Assembly (NCBI GenBank): GCA_963815535.1
Contig: CAWFGS010000003.1
Location: 186,001-250,000, forward strand
Origin: CAWFGS01 sp963815535
GTDB lineage: Bacteria > Pseudomonadota > Alphaproteobacteria > Sphingomonadales > Sphingomonadaceae
Direction of reading: 5' to 3'
DNA length: 64,000 bases
Positions 35,533 through 43,758 of this stretch are shown piece after piece; position 1 is the first letter of the stretch; each line of letters opens with the position of its first letter. The notes under the pieces are model-generated. The model worked only from the letters and a program-made list of their open reading frames with translations. It ran no database searches and was not told where the DNA came from. Position numbers and translations under genes: made by a program.

Positions 35533-35736
35533 ATGACCGACGATTCCCGCCCTATCGCTCGCGACAACGCCGCCGATCTGTTGGCCCGTGAGGATTTGAC
35601 GCCCTATTCGCAGGATGAATTGGCGGAACGGATCGTCCTGCTCGAAGCCGAGCTGGCACGGGTGCGCGCGCATCGCGATGCGGCCGCCGCCCATCGCAGT
35701 GCGGCCGATGCTCTGTTCGGCGGGACAAAGCCCTGA
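35533..35736 (+). CDS. DUF1192 family protein
   Basis: A 67-residue protein with the DUF1192 pattern: ADLLAREDLTPYSQDELAERIVLLEAELARVRAHRDAAAAHRSAADALF. The second half is a predicted coiled-coil helix. Function unknown; the family is confined largely to alphaproteobacteria. ATG 35533 is chosen because the family begins a few residues before the ARxDL motif. Confidence 0.8.
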   Translation: MTDDSRPIARDNAADLLAREDLTPYSQDELAERIVLLEAELARVRAHRDAAAAHRSAADALFGGTKP

Positions 35737-35770
35737 CCGGGCGCGAATTTCTGCGGTTCTGCACGCGCCC

Positions 35771-35798
35771 CTCGAAATCGGGGCGGCGGTTCTTATAT
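35771..35798 (+). promoter_or_regulatory. candidate heat-shock (sigma-32) promoter of clpA
   Basis: CTCGAA (35771-35776), a 15-base spacer and CTTATAT (35792-35798) fit the alphaproteobacterial RpoH pattern CTTGAA-N15-17-CYTATNT with one mismatch in the upstream hexamer. It lies 82 bases before the clpA start, and clp genes are classic RpoH targets. Confidence 0.55.
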
Positions 35799-35880
35799 TC
35801 CCAACATACCCGAACCATCCGACACCGGGATGGCGCAGCCGAACCGCGCGCCGCAGCCTAACCCAGAAAGATCCACGACG

Positions 35881-38259
35881 ATGCCGAGTTTTGCCCAAAA
35901 CCTCGAAAAGACCCTCCACGCCGCGCTGACCAATGCGTCCGATCGGCGGCACGAATACGCCACGCTGGAACATCTTTTGCTGGCCCTGATCGACGATGAC
36001 GATGGCGCGGCGGTGATGACCGCATGCGGCGTCGATCTGGCGCAACTGGGTGAGGTGGTGAAGCAATATCTCGATCAGGAATACCAGTCGCTGACGACGG
36101 CGGAACAGGCCGATCCGCAGCCCACCGCCGGGTTCCAGCGGGTGATCCAGCGCGCGATCCTGCATGTGCAGTCGTCGGGCAACGACACCGTGACCGGCGC
36201 GAACGTGCTGGTGGCGCTGTTTTCCGAACGCGATAGCTATGCCGTCTATTTCCTGCAGCAGCAGGATATGAGCCGACTGGATGCAGTCAGCTTCATCAGC
36301 CACGGCATCGGCAAGGGCGGCAAGCCCGCCGGGGCTGCGACCGCATCGGCGCAGGATGGCGAAGCCGGCGAACCCGACGCGAAAGCGGGCGGCGGCAAGA
36401 AGAAGGAATCCGCGCTCGACCAGTTTACCGTGGACCTCAACAAGAAAGCGGAAAACGGCAAGATCGACCCGCTGATCGGTCGCGGCCCCGAAGTCGATCG
36501 CACGGTGCAGATCCTGTGCCGCCGGTCCAAGAACAATCCGCTCTATGTCGGCGATCCCGGCGTCGGGAAAACCGCCATTGCGGAAGGGCTGGCGCGCAAA
36601 ATCGTGGAAGGCGACGTACCCGAAGTGCTGTTGGAAGCGGTGATCTATTCGCTCGACATGGGCGCTCTGCTGGCGGGCACACGCTATCGCGGGGATTTCG
36701 AAGAACGGCTGAAACAGGTCGTGAACGAGCTTGAAAAGCTGCCGCATGCGGTGCTGTTCATCGATGAAATCCACACCGTGATCGGCGCAGGCGCGACCAG
36801 CGGCGGGGCGATGGATGCGTCCAATCTGTTAAAACCGGCGCTGTCGGGCGGCACGATCCGCTGCATCGGTTCGACCACGTATAAGGAGTTCCGCAACCAT
36901 TTCGAAAAGGACCGCGCTCTGCTGCGCCGGTTCCAGAAGATCGACGTCAACGAACCCACGATCGAAGATACGATCAAGATCCTGAAAGGTCTGAAAAGCG
37001 CGTTCGAGGATCATCACAAGGTGAAATACACGCCCGATGCCCTGAAAACCGCCGTGGAACTGAGCGCGCGTTACATCAACGATCGCAAGCTGCCGGACAA
37101 GGCGATCGACGTGGTGGACGAAGTGGGCGCGATGCAGATGCTGGTCGCACCGAGCCGCCGCAAGAAGAAGATCACCGCGCGCGAGATCGAACAGGTCATC
37201 GCAACGATGGCGCGCATCCCGCCCAAATCCGTCAGCAAGGACGACAAGACCGCGCTGCAGAATCTGGAACGCGATCTGAAACATGTCGTGTTCGGCCAGG
37301 ACGAGGCGATCGGACGGCTTTCGACCGCCATGAAATTGAGCCGTGCGGGCCTGCGCGACCCCGATAAGCCCATCGGCTCCTTCCTGTTTTCCGGCCCCAC
37401 CGGCGTCGGCAAGACCGAGGTCGCACGCCAGCTCGCCAGCATCATGGGCATCGAACTGAAACGGTTCGATATGTCGGAATATATGGAACGGCATTCCGTA
37501 TCGCGCCTGATCGGCGCGCCTCCGGGCTATGTCGGGTACGATCAGGGCGGTCTGCTGACCGACGCGATCGATCAGAACCCGCATTGCGTGCTGCTGCTGG
37601 ACGAAATCGAGAAGGCGCATCCCGACCTCTTCAACATTCTGTTGCAGGTGATGGATAATGGCCGCCTGACCGACCATCACGGCAAGACGGTGGATTTCCG
37701 CAACGTGGTGCTGATCATGACTACCAATGCCGGCGCATCCGACATGGCGCGCAGCGGGATCGGGTTCGGCGATGTATCAAAAGCGGATGCCGGAACGGAA
37801 GCGGTGAAGAAGATGTTCACGCCGGAATTCCGCAACCGTCTGGATGCGATCGTGCCGTTCGCCTATCTTGGTCGCAGCACGGTCAGCCGGGTGGTCGACA
37901 AGTTCGTCCTGCAGCTGGAATTGCAGCTGGCCGAACAGAACGTCCATATCCAGTTCGATGCCGATTCCCGCGATTGGCTGGCGGCAAAGGGGTATGACCG
38001 GATGTATGGCGCCCGCCCGATGTCCCGGCTGATCCAGGATCAGATCAAGCAGCCGCTGGCCGAAGAATTGCTGTTCGGCAAACTCGCGAATGGCGGCGAG
38101 GTGACGGTCGGCATGAAGGACGGCAAACCGACGTTCGAAATCACTCCCGCCCCGCCCAAGGCATCCAAGAAAAAACCGGCGCGTAAGAAGCCGCCCGCGA
38201 AGAAGGATGATGCGGGGGCCGATGCCGATGCCGATGGCGAAAAGAGCGACGAGAGCTAA
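35881..38259 (+). CDS. clpA: ATP-dependent Clp protease ATP-binding subunit ClpA
   Basis: Hexameric unfoldase that feeds proteins to ClpP. The 792-residue protein has the N-terminal Clp_N repeats (FAQNLEKTLHAALTNASDRRHEYATLEHLLLALIDD), AAA domain 1 with GDPGVGKTAIAEGL and VLFIDEIHTVIGAG, and AAA domain 2 with FSGPTGVGKTEVARQL and LLLDEIEKAHPD. The ClpP-docking IGF-type loop appears within ARSGIGFGD. The C-terminus has an extra 45 residues, first Lys-rich then Asp-rich (KKKPARKKPPAKKDD), not typical of ClpA. A clpS gene is not seen nearby. Confidence 0.95.
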   Translation: MPSFAQNLEKTLHAALTNASDRRHEYATLEHLLLALIDDDDGAAVMTACGVDLAQLGEVVKQYLDQEYQSLTTAEQADPQPTAGFQRVIQRAILHVQSSGNDTVTGANVLVALFSERDSYAVYFLQQQDMSRLDAVSFISHGIGKGGKPAGAATASAQDGEAGEPDAKAGGGKKKESALDQFTVDLNKKAENGKIDPLIGRGPEVDRTVQILCRRSKNNPLYVGDPGVGKTAIAEGLARKIVEGDVPEVLLEAVIYSLDMGALLAGTRYRGDFEERLKQVVNELEKLPHAVLFIDEIHTVIGAGATSGGAMDASNLLKPALSGGTIRCIGSTTYKEFRNHFEKDRALLRRFQKIDVNEPTIEDTIKILKGLKSAFEDHHKVKYTPDALKTAVELSARYINDRKLPDKAIDVVDEVGAMQMLVAPSRRKKKITAREIEQVIATMARIPPKSVSKDDKTALQNLERDLKHVVFGQDEAIGRLSTAMKLSRAGLRDPDKPIGSFLFSGPTGVGKTEVARQLASIMGIELKRFDMSEYMERHSVSRLIGAPPGYVGYDQGGLLTDAIDQNPHCVLLLDEIEKAHPDLFNILLQVMDNGRLTDHHGKTVDFRNVVLIMTTNAGASDMARSGIGFGDVSKADAGTEAVKKMFTPEFRNRLDAIVPFAYLGRSTVSRVVDKFVLQLELQLAEQNVHIQFDADSRDWLAAKGYDRMYGARPMSRLIQDQIKQPLAEELLFGKLANGGEVTVGMKDGKPTFEITPAPPKASKKKPARKKPPAKKDDAGADADADGEKSDES

Positions 38260-38372
38260 CCGGGGATTGCCCAGTCCCGCTTCGCTGATTCGCTGTCGCG
38301 AAACGGTGACAGTGGGATGGGCGATACCGGTCGGCCACGGAACCCTTTGTTCTTCCCGGCCATTCTACTGCC

Positions 38373-39392
38373 ATGACTGCCGATTTCTCCTGGATCAAAC
38401 CCGAACCGCACGGCATCTATGTTGCGCCCGCGGATTGCTGGATCGATCCCAGCCGCGCCGTGGACAAGGCGCTGGTGACGCATGGCCATGCCGACCACGC
38501 GCGCGGGGGACATGGGGCGACCGTCGCCACGCCCGAAACGCTGGCGATCATGAAATTGCGTTACCAGACCGGCGAAGGGCCGTCGGGCGGCGATACCACC
38601 CCGGTGGAATATGGCGAGACCGTACGCCTGCCGGGCGGTGTCGATGCGACCTATATCCCGGCTGGCCATGTGCTGGGCAGCGCGCAGATCCTGCTCGAAC
38701 ATGCAGGCGAACGGGTTATCGTCACCGGTGATTACAAACGCCGCCCCGATCCGACGTGCCCGCCGTTCGAAGTCACCTCATGCGATATCCTGATTACGGA
38801 GGCGACGTTCGGCCTGCCGTTCTTCACCCATCCCCCGATCGCCGACGAAATGGCGAAATTGACCGGCGCGTTGGAAGCGCACCCGGATCGCTGCGTGCTG
38901 GTTGGCGCGTATGCTTTGGGCAAAGCGCAGCGGGTCATCGCGGAACTGCGCGCGGCGGGGTATGACCGCACGATATTTCTGCACGGCGCGATGGAAAAGA
39001 TGTGCCGCCTGTATGAAGATTGGGGCGTGGAACTGGGCGATCTGAAACTGGTGTCCGACCATACGAAGGACGACATGCGCGGCCATGTGGTGGTGTCGCC
39101 GCCCGCCGCTCTCAACGACCGGTGGAGCCGCCGCCTGCCCGAACCGATCACCGCCATGGCCAGTGGCTGGATGCGCGTGCGCCAACGCGCGCGGCAACGC
39201 AATGTCGAACTGCCGCTGATCATCAGCGATCATGCCGATTGGAACGAATTGACCCGCACGATCGAGGAGGTGAACCCGCAGGAAAGCTGGATCACGCACG
39301 GACGGGAAGAAGCTCTGCTGCGCTGGTGCCAGCTGACCCAGCGAAAAGCGCGCGCGCTGGCCCTGGTCGGGCGCGAGGAAGAGGACGACTGA
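38373..39392 (+). CDS. ligase-associated DNA exonuclease (metallo-beta-lactamase fold)
   Basis: A 339-residue MBL/beta-CASP-type nuclease with the zinc motif VTHGHADHARGGHG near residue 37, AGHVLGSAQILLEHAGERVIVTGDYKRR and a later SDHADWNELTRTI. Genes of this family sit beside ATP-dependent DNA ligases in bacterial repair operons. The ligase gene follows after three bases, supporting joint action in DNA end processing. Confidence 0.88.
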   Translation: MTADFSWIKPEPHGIYVAPADCWIDPSRAVDKALVTHGHADHARGGHGATVATPETLAIMKLRYQTGEGPSGGDTTPVEYGETVRLPGGVDATYIPAGHVLGSAQILLEHAGERVIVTGDYKRRPDPTCPPFEVTSCDILITEATFGLPFFTHPPIADEMAKLTGALEAHPDRCVLVGAYALGKAQRVIAELRAAGYDRTIFLHGAMEKMCRLYEDWGVELGDLKLVSDHTKDDMRGHVVVSPPAALNDRWSRRLPEPITAMASGWMRVRQRARQRNVELPLIISDHADWNELTRTIEEVNPQESWITHGREEALLRWCQLTQRKARALALVGREEEDD

Positions 39393-39395
39393 CGG

Positions 39396-40992
39396 GTGGA
39401 CGAATTCGCCGCCCTCATCGATACGCTGGTCTATACCCGCAGCCGCAACGAAAAACTGCGTCTGATCGCCGAATATCTGCGTGCGACGCCCGACCCGGAT
39501 CGCGGCTGGGCGCTGGCGGCGTTGACCGACGGGCTGGATTTCAAGGCGGTTAAATCCAGCACCATCCGCAATCTGATGAAGGACCGGGTCGATCCCGTCC
39601 TGTGGACTCTCAGCCGCGATTTCGTGGGCGATACGGCGGAAACGGCCAGCCTGCTGTGGCCCGAACCATTCGGCACCGTCCCCCCATCACCCAGCGTTTC
39701 GGAAGCGGTCGGCCTGTTGGAGCAGATGAACCGCAATACCGTTGTGGGGGAACTTCCGCGGCTGCTCGATCGCATGGATTCGTCCGGCCGCTACGCTTTG
39801 TTGAAACTTGCGACCGGCGCGATGCGGATCGGCATTTCGGCGCGATTGGGAAAGACGGCGTTCGCGCAGGCATTCGATGTCACGGTCGATCAGGTGGAGG
39901 AGTTGTGGCATGCGTTCCAGCCGCCTTATGCCGAACTGTTCGCATGGGCGGCGGATGGCGGGCCGACGCCCGAAACCGGGAGACCTGCCGCTGTTCCGCC
40001 CCTTCATGCTGGCCCATCCGCTGGAAGAAACCGTCGTGTCGATGGAAGATTACGTCGCGGAATGGAAGTGGGACGGGATCCGCGTGCAATTGATCCATGC
40101 CGGCGGGGAAACACGGCTCTATTCCCGGTCGGGCGACGACATTTCCGCGACTTTTCCCGAAATGCTGGACGCTTTGCAAACGCCCGCCGTGCTCGATGGC
40201 GAATTGATGGTGCGCGGCAGCGTTCAGGGCGGCGCAGAAGGCGGCGCGGCCAGTTTCAACGCTCTGCAACAGCGACTGGGCCGCAAAACCGTGTCGAAAA
40301 AAATGCTGGCCGAAGCGCCCGCTTTCATGCGCGTTTACGACACGATGAGCATTGCCGGTGACGATTTGCGCGCTTTGGCGTGGACGGACCGGCGCGCGCA
40401 GCTGGAACGTTTCGTTCCAACGCTGCCCGACAGCCATTTCGATATCAGCCGGATCGTCCATGCCGACAGTTTCGAACAGCTTGCTGAAATTCGGGAAGGG
40501 ACGCGCGACGATGCGATCGAAGGGTTGATGCTGAAACGGCGCGACAGCCCTTACATCACCGGGCGAAAGACGGGTTTGTGGTACAAATGGAAACGCGACC
40601 CACTGCTGGTCGATTGCGTGCTGATGTACGCTCAGCGCGGCAGCGGCAAACGATCGAGCTTCTTTTCCGATTACACTTTCGGCTGCTGGGACGGCGACCC
40701 CGACACCGGCGCGGACCTGCTGCCCGTCGGCAAAGCCTATTCCGGGTTCACGGACGAGGAATTGAAACAGATCGACAAGCACGTTCGGCAGAACACGATC
40801 AACCGGTTCGGTCCGGTGCGCGAAACGGAAAAGAAGCTGGTTTTCGAAGTGGCGTTCGACAGCGTACATGAATCGAAGCGCCATAAATCCGGCCTCGCCA
40901 TGCGCTTCCCCCGTATTCACCGCATCCGCTGGGACAAGCCCGCGCACGAGGCGGACCGGATCGACGCGCTGAAATCGCTGATCCGCGATTGA
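39396..40992 (+). CDS. ATP-dependent DNA ligase (ligase-associated module), frame broken once
   Basis: A roughly 531-residue ATP-dependent ligase with an N-terminal DNA-binding domain (MDEFAALIDTLVYTRSRNEK to about residue 190) and the adenylation domain with catalytic Lys in AEWKWDGIRVQL. Later motifs are FMRVYDTMS-type IIIa, EGLMLKRRDSPY and GLWYKWKRD, followed by an OB domain (VDCVLMYAQRGSGKRSSFFSDYTFG). A break near 39980 (one extra base in accgggagacc, after GGPTPE) shifts the frame before GDLPLFRPFML. The start is GTG at 39396, three bases after the exonuclease stop. Confidence 0.86.
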
Positions 40993-41030
40993 ACGTGCGC
41001 GGCCGACGGATAGCGTGTAGCAAACTGGCC

Positions 41031-41546
41031 ATGACACTCCATGACCGCATCGTTCCCGCCTATCGCGACATGCTCACTGCGCTGGGCGGCATTCTGACCA
41101 AAGCACAGGCCAATGGCGGCGACCCGTTGCTGCACGCCGCCATTGCGCCCGATATGCATCCGTTGGCGACGCAGATCCGCTTCGTCGCGAATATGCCGGG
41201 GGAAGCTCTTGGCAAGTTGGCCGGCCACCCTGGCCTTCATTGGGAGCAGGACGATCCGAAGACCATGGCGGATGCGAAGGACCGCCTTGCAAAAGTCGAT
41301 GCAATGCTCGCCCAAGTTGCGCCGCGCGACTTCGTCGAACCCGATACGCGCATTACCCTGTCCTTACCGAACGGTATGGCGTTCGCCCTCAGCGCCGACG
41401 AATATGCTCGCGATTGGGCTTTGCCGCAGTTCTATTTCCATATGACCGCCGCCTATATGATCTTGCGGAACCGGGGCGTGCCTTTGGGCAAAGCGGATTA
41501 CGTGCCGCATATGGCGCGGTATGCAACCGGGGCGAAGCCTAGCTAG
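41031..41546 (+). CDS. DUF1993 family protein
   Basis: A 171-residue protein of the DUF1993 family: LHDRIVPAYRDMLTALGGILTKAQ at the N-terminus, LPNGMAFALSADEYARDWALPQFYFHMTAAYMILRNRGVPLGKADYV near the C-terminus. The fold is likely a DinB-like four-helix bundle and the function is unknown. It is convergent with, and overlaps by eight bases, the carbonic anhydrase gene. Confidence 0.82.
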   Translation: MTLHDRIVPAYRDMLTALGGILTKAQANGGDPLLHAAIAPDMHPLATQIRFVANMPGEALGKLAGHPGLHWEQDDPKTMADAKDRLAKVDAMLAQVAPRDFVEPDTRITLSLPNGMAFALSADEYARDWALPQFYFHMTAAYMILRNRGVPLGKADYVPHMARYATGAKPS

Positions 41547-42132
41547 CGTCGTCCGCCATCGCTGCCGCAACGGCGGCGTTATGCGCTTTCGCATTTTCGG
41601 CGTAATGCGCGACGCCCATTCGCATTCCCGCAATCGCCGCGTCCGACAGTTCGCGCATGAACTTCGCAGGCCGTCCGCCCCACAGGCTGCGCGGTTCCAT
41701 CACTTTGCCTTCGGTCAACATCGCGCCCGCTGCCAGCATCGCGTCGTTGCCAATCCGCGCCTTGTTCATGGCGATGGCCCCCAGCCCGACGAAGCCGCGA
41801 TCCTCGATAACGCAGCCGTGAATCATGGCGAGATGGCCCACCAGCACATCGTCGCCGATGATGCAGGGGGAGCCTTCCTCGTCACCGGGGCGTTCGGGGT
41901 CGCAATGAACGATGCTGCCGTCCTGAATGTTCGACCGTTCGCCGATGACGATGCGGCTGACATCGGCGCGCAGGACGCAATTGTACCAGACGGAACTGTC
42001 CGCGCCGATCTCCACATCACCGATCAGGGAACAGCCCGGCGCGATGAAGGCGCTGTCGTGAATGCGCGGGGTTTTGCCGTGGATCGGAATGATGGTCACG
42101 CCCGGTCTGGCGGAGGGGGTATGCGTGGTCAT
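41539..42132 (-). CDS. gamma carbonic anhydrase family protein
   Basis: A 197-residue left-handed beta-helix protein with hexapeptide repeats. The zinc-binding histidines fit HC (SIVHCDPERPG), GHLAMIHGC and the VLVGH segment; SVWYNCVLRAD is the family entry motif. Some members hydrate CO2, others lack activity, so the function is likely but not certain. The start at 42132 overlaps the GNAT gene stop by four bases. Confidence 0.87.
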   Translation of the reverse strand: MTTHTPSARPGVTIIPIHGKTPRIHDSAFIAPGCSLIGDVEIGADSSVWYNCVLRADVSRIVIGERSNIQDGSIVHCDPERPGDEEGSPCIIGDDVLVGHLAMIHGCVIEDRGFVGLGAIAMNKARIGNDAMLAAGAMLTEGKVMEPRSLWGGRPAKFMRELSDAAIAGMRMGVAHYAENAKAHNAAVAAAMADDAS

Positions 42133-42692
42133 TGGTGTTCCTTCCATTGTGCGCTGGCGATACGGTACACGATACCATGGCCCAGTTGCGGCCCCCAATC
42201 GTCTTCCCAATAATCGAGATCGGGGCGGCGGTGCATGCCCAACCGCTGCATCAACCGCCACGACGCCTCGTTCCCCTCAACGGTGAAAGCGGACACGAAT
42301 GGCGCATCTAGAGTGTCGAACGCGTAGTGCAGCGCGCGTTCCGCCGCTTCGCGCGCATAGCCCCGCCCCCAGGCATCCGCGCGCAATCGCCAGCCGATTT
42401 CCAGCGTTCCGGGATCGGGTTCGTTCTGGTCCGACTGCACCTGTTTCAAACCGCAAAAGCCGAGGAACGCGTCGTCCGCCTTGCGTTCGAGCGCCCAGAA
42501 CGTGTGGCCGTGCTTTGCCTGCCACCCGCGCAGCCGTTCGATCGTCGCGTCGGATTTCGCCCGGTCGCTGGTTCCCAGCAGCCAGCGCATGACTTCGGGT
42601 TGCGAACTGAGATGCCCAAAGAACGGCGCACGGTCGGCATCTCGCCAGTCGCGCATTATCAGCCGGTCGGTTTCCAGCCGGAACTCAGCCAT
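42129..42692 (-). CDS. GNAT-family N-acetyltransferase (RimJ/RimL-like)
   Basis: A 187-residue acetyltransferase with the RimJ/RimL layout: FRLETDRLIMRDWRDADRAPFF at the N-terminus, the acetyl-CoA loop WRLRADAWGRGYAREAAERALHYAF, and EGNEASWRLMQRLGMHRRPDL. The substrate, probably a protein or small-molecule amine, is unknown. It overlaps hemB by eight bases and the carbonic anhydrase gene by four. Confidence 0.85.
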   Translation of the reverse strand: MAEFRLETDRLIMRDWRDADRAPFFGHLSSQPEVMRWLLGTSDRAKSDATIERLRGWQAKHGHTFWALERKADDAFLGFCGLKQVQSDQNEPDPGTLEIGWRLRADAWGRGYAREAAERALHYAFDTLDAPFVSAFTVEGNEASWRLMQRLGMHRRPDLDYWEDDWGPQLGHGIVYRIASAQWKEHQ

Positions 42693-43704
42693 TCAGCAAT
42701 TCCGCTGCCAGTGGCGCGTGATATGTCAGCACTCCGGTACAGCCTGCGCGTTTGAAGCTGGTCAGCGTTTCCATGATCAGCGCATCGCGGTCGCCTGCGC
42801 CCGCCGCAGCAGCAGCCTCGATCATCGCATATTCGCCGCTCACCTGGTACGCGAAAGTCGGCACGCCGAACGCGTCCTTCACGCGGGCCACCACGTCGAG
42901 ATAGGGCAGGCCCGGCTTCACCATCACGCTGTCCGCGCCTTCCGCAATGTCGAGGGCCACTTCGCGCAAGGCTTCCTCGCCATTGGCGGGGTCCATCTGG
43001 TAGGATTTCTTGTCGCCTTTCAGCAATCCGGCGGAACCCACGGCATCACGGAACGGGCCATAGAAGGCGGAAGCGAATTTCGCGGCGTAGGCCATGATCT
43101 GCACATCGTGGTGCCCGCCCATTTCCAACGCCATGCGGATCGCGCGCACGCGGCCGTCCATCATGTCCGACGGGGCGATGATATCCGCGCCTGCCTCTGC
43201 TTGATTGATCGCCTGATCGACCAGCACCGCCACCGTGTCGTCGTTCAGGACCGTGCCCGTCCGATCGATCAGCCCGTCCTGCCCGTGGCTGGTGTAGGGG
43301 TCGAGCGCGACGTCGGTCAGAATGCCGATATCGCGGCCGCAGGCATCGCGCACCGCCTTGATCGCGGTGCAGATCAGATTGCCGGGATTGAGCGCCTCCA
43401 CCCCGTCGTCGCTGCGACGGTCGGCCTGCGTGTTCGGAAACAGGGCGATGCACGGAATGCCGAGCGCGACCGCGCGTTTCGCCGCCTGCGCGATGCCATC
43501 GACCGACCACCGCGACACGCCGGGCAACGATCCGATGGGCTCTTCCACCCCCTTGCCGTCGGTAACGAAGAGCGGCCAGATGAGATCGCTCGTCGTCAAC
43601 ACCGTTTCGCGATGCAACGCCCGGCTCCAGCTCGCCTGTCGGGTGCGACGCATCCGCGTCGCGGGATAGGATGCAGGAGGCGAATATCGCGGCAAGCCAG
43701 TCAT
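42685..43704 (-). CDS. hemB: delta-aminolevulinic acid dehydratase (porphobilinogen synthase)
   Basis: Condenses two aminolevulinates to porphobilinogen. The 339-residue protein has RRTRQASWSRALHRETVLTTSDLIWPLFV, the metal/activator region DVALDPYTSHGQDG (no cysteine-rich zinc site, so a Mg-type enzyme), and active-site lysines in YAAKFASAFYGPFRDA and DSVMVKPGLPYLDV. The start at 43704 gives MTGLPRYSPP; the ATG at 43722 is an alternative. Together with hemE and hemJ it gives three haem genes in this window. Confidence 0.94.
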   Translation of the reverse strand: MTGLPRYSPPASYPATRMRRTRQASWSRALHRETVLTTSDLIWPLFVTDGKGVEEPIGSLPGVSRWSVDGIAQAAKRAVALGIPCIALFPNTQADRRSDDGVEALNPGNLICTAIKAVRDACGRDIGILTDVALDPYTSHGQDGLIDRTGTVLNDDTVAVLVDQAINQAEAGADIIAPSDMMDGRVRAIRMALEMGGHHDVQIMAYAAKFASAFYGPFRDAVGSAGLLKGDKKSYQMDPANGEEALREVALDIAEGADSVMVKPGLPYLDVVARVKDAFGVPTFAYQVSGEYAMIEAAAAAGAGDRDALIMETLTSFKRAGCTGVLTYHAPLAAELLNG

Positions 43705-43758
43705 TGCGTCGGTGTGCCGCAAACAGGCCCGCTCCGCAATCCGATTGGCCGCGCGAGG

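Noticed and set aside
41525..41550. Palindromic GCTAGC between convergent DUF1993 and carbonic anhydrase genes as a terminator
   Set aside because: It is only six bases, has no T run and lies within the overlapping gene ends.
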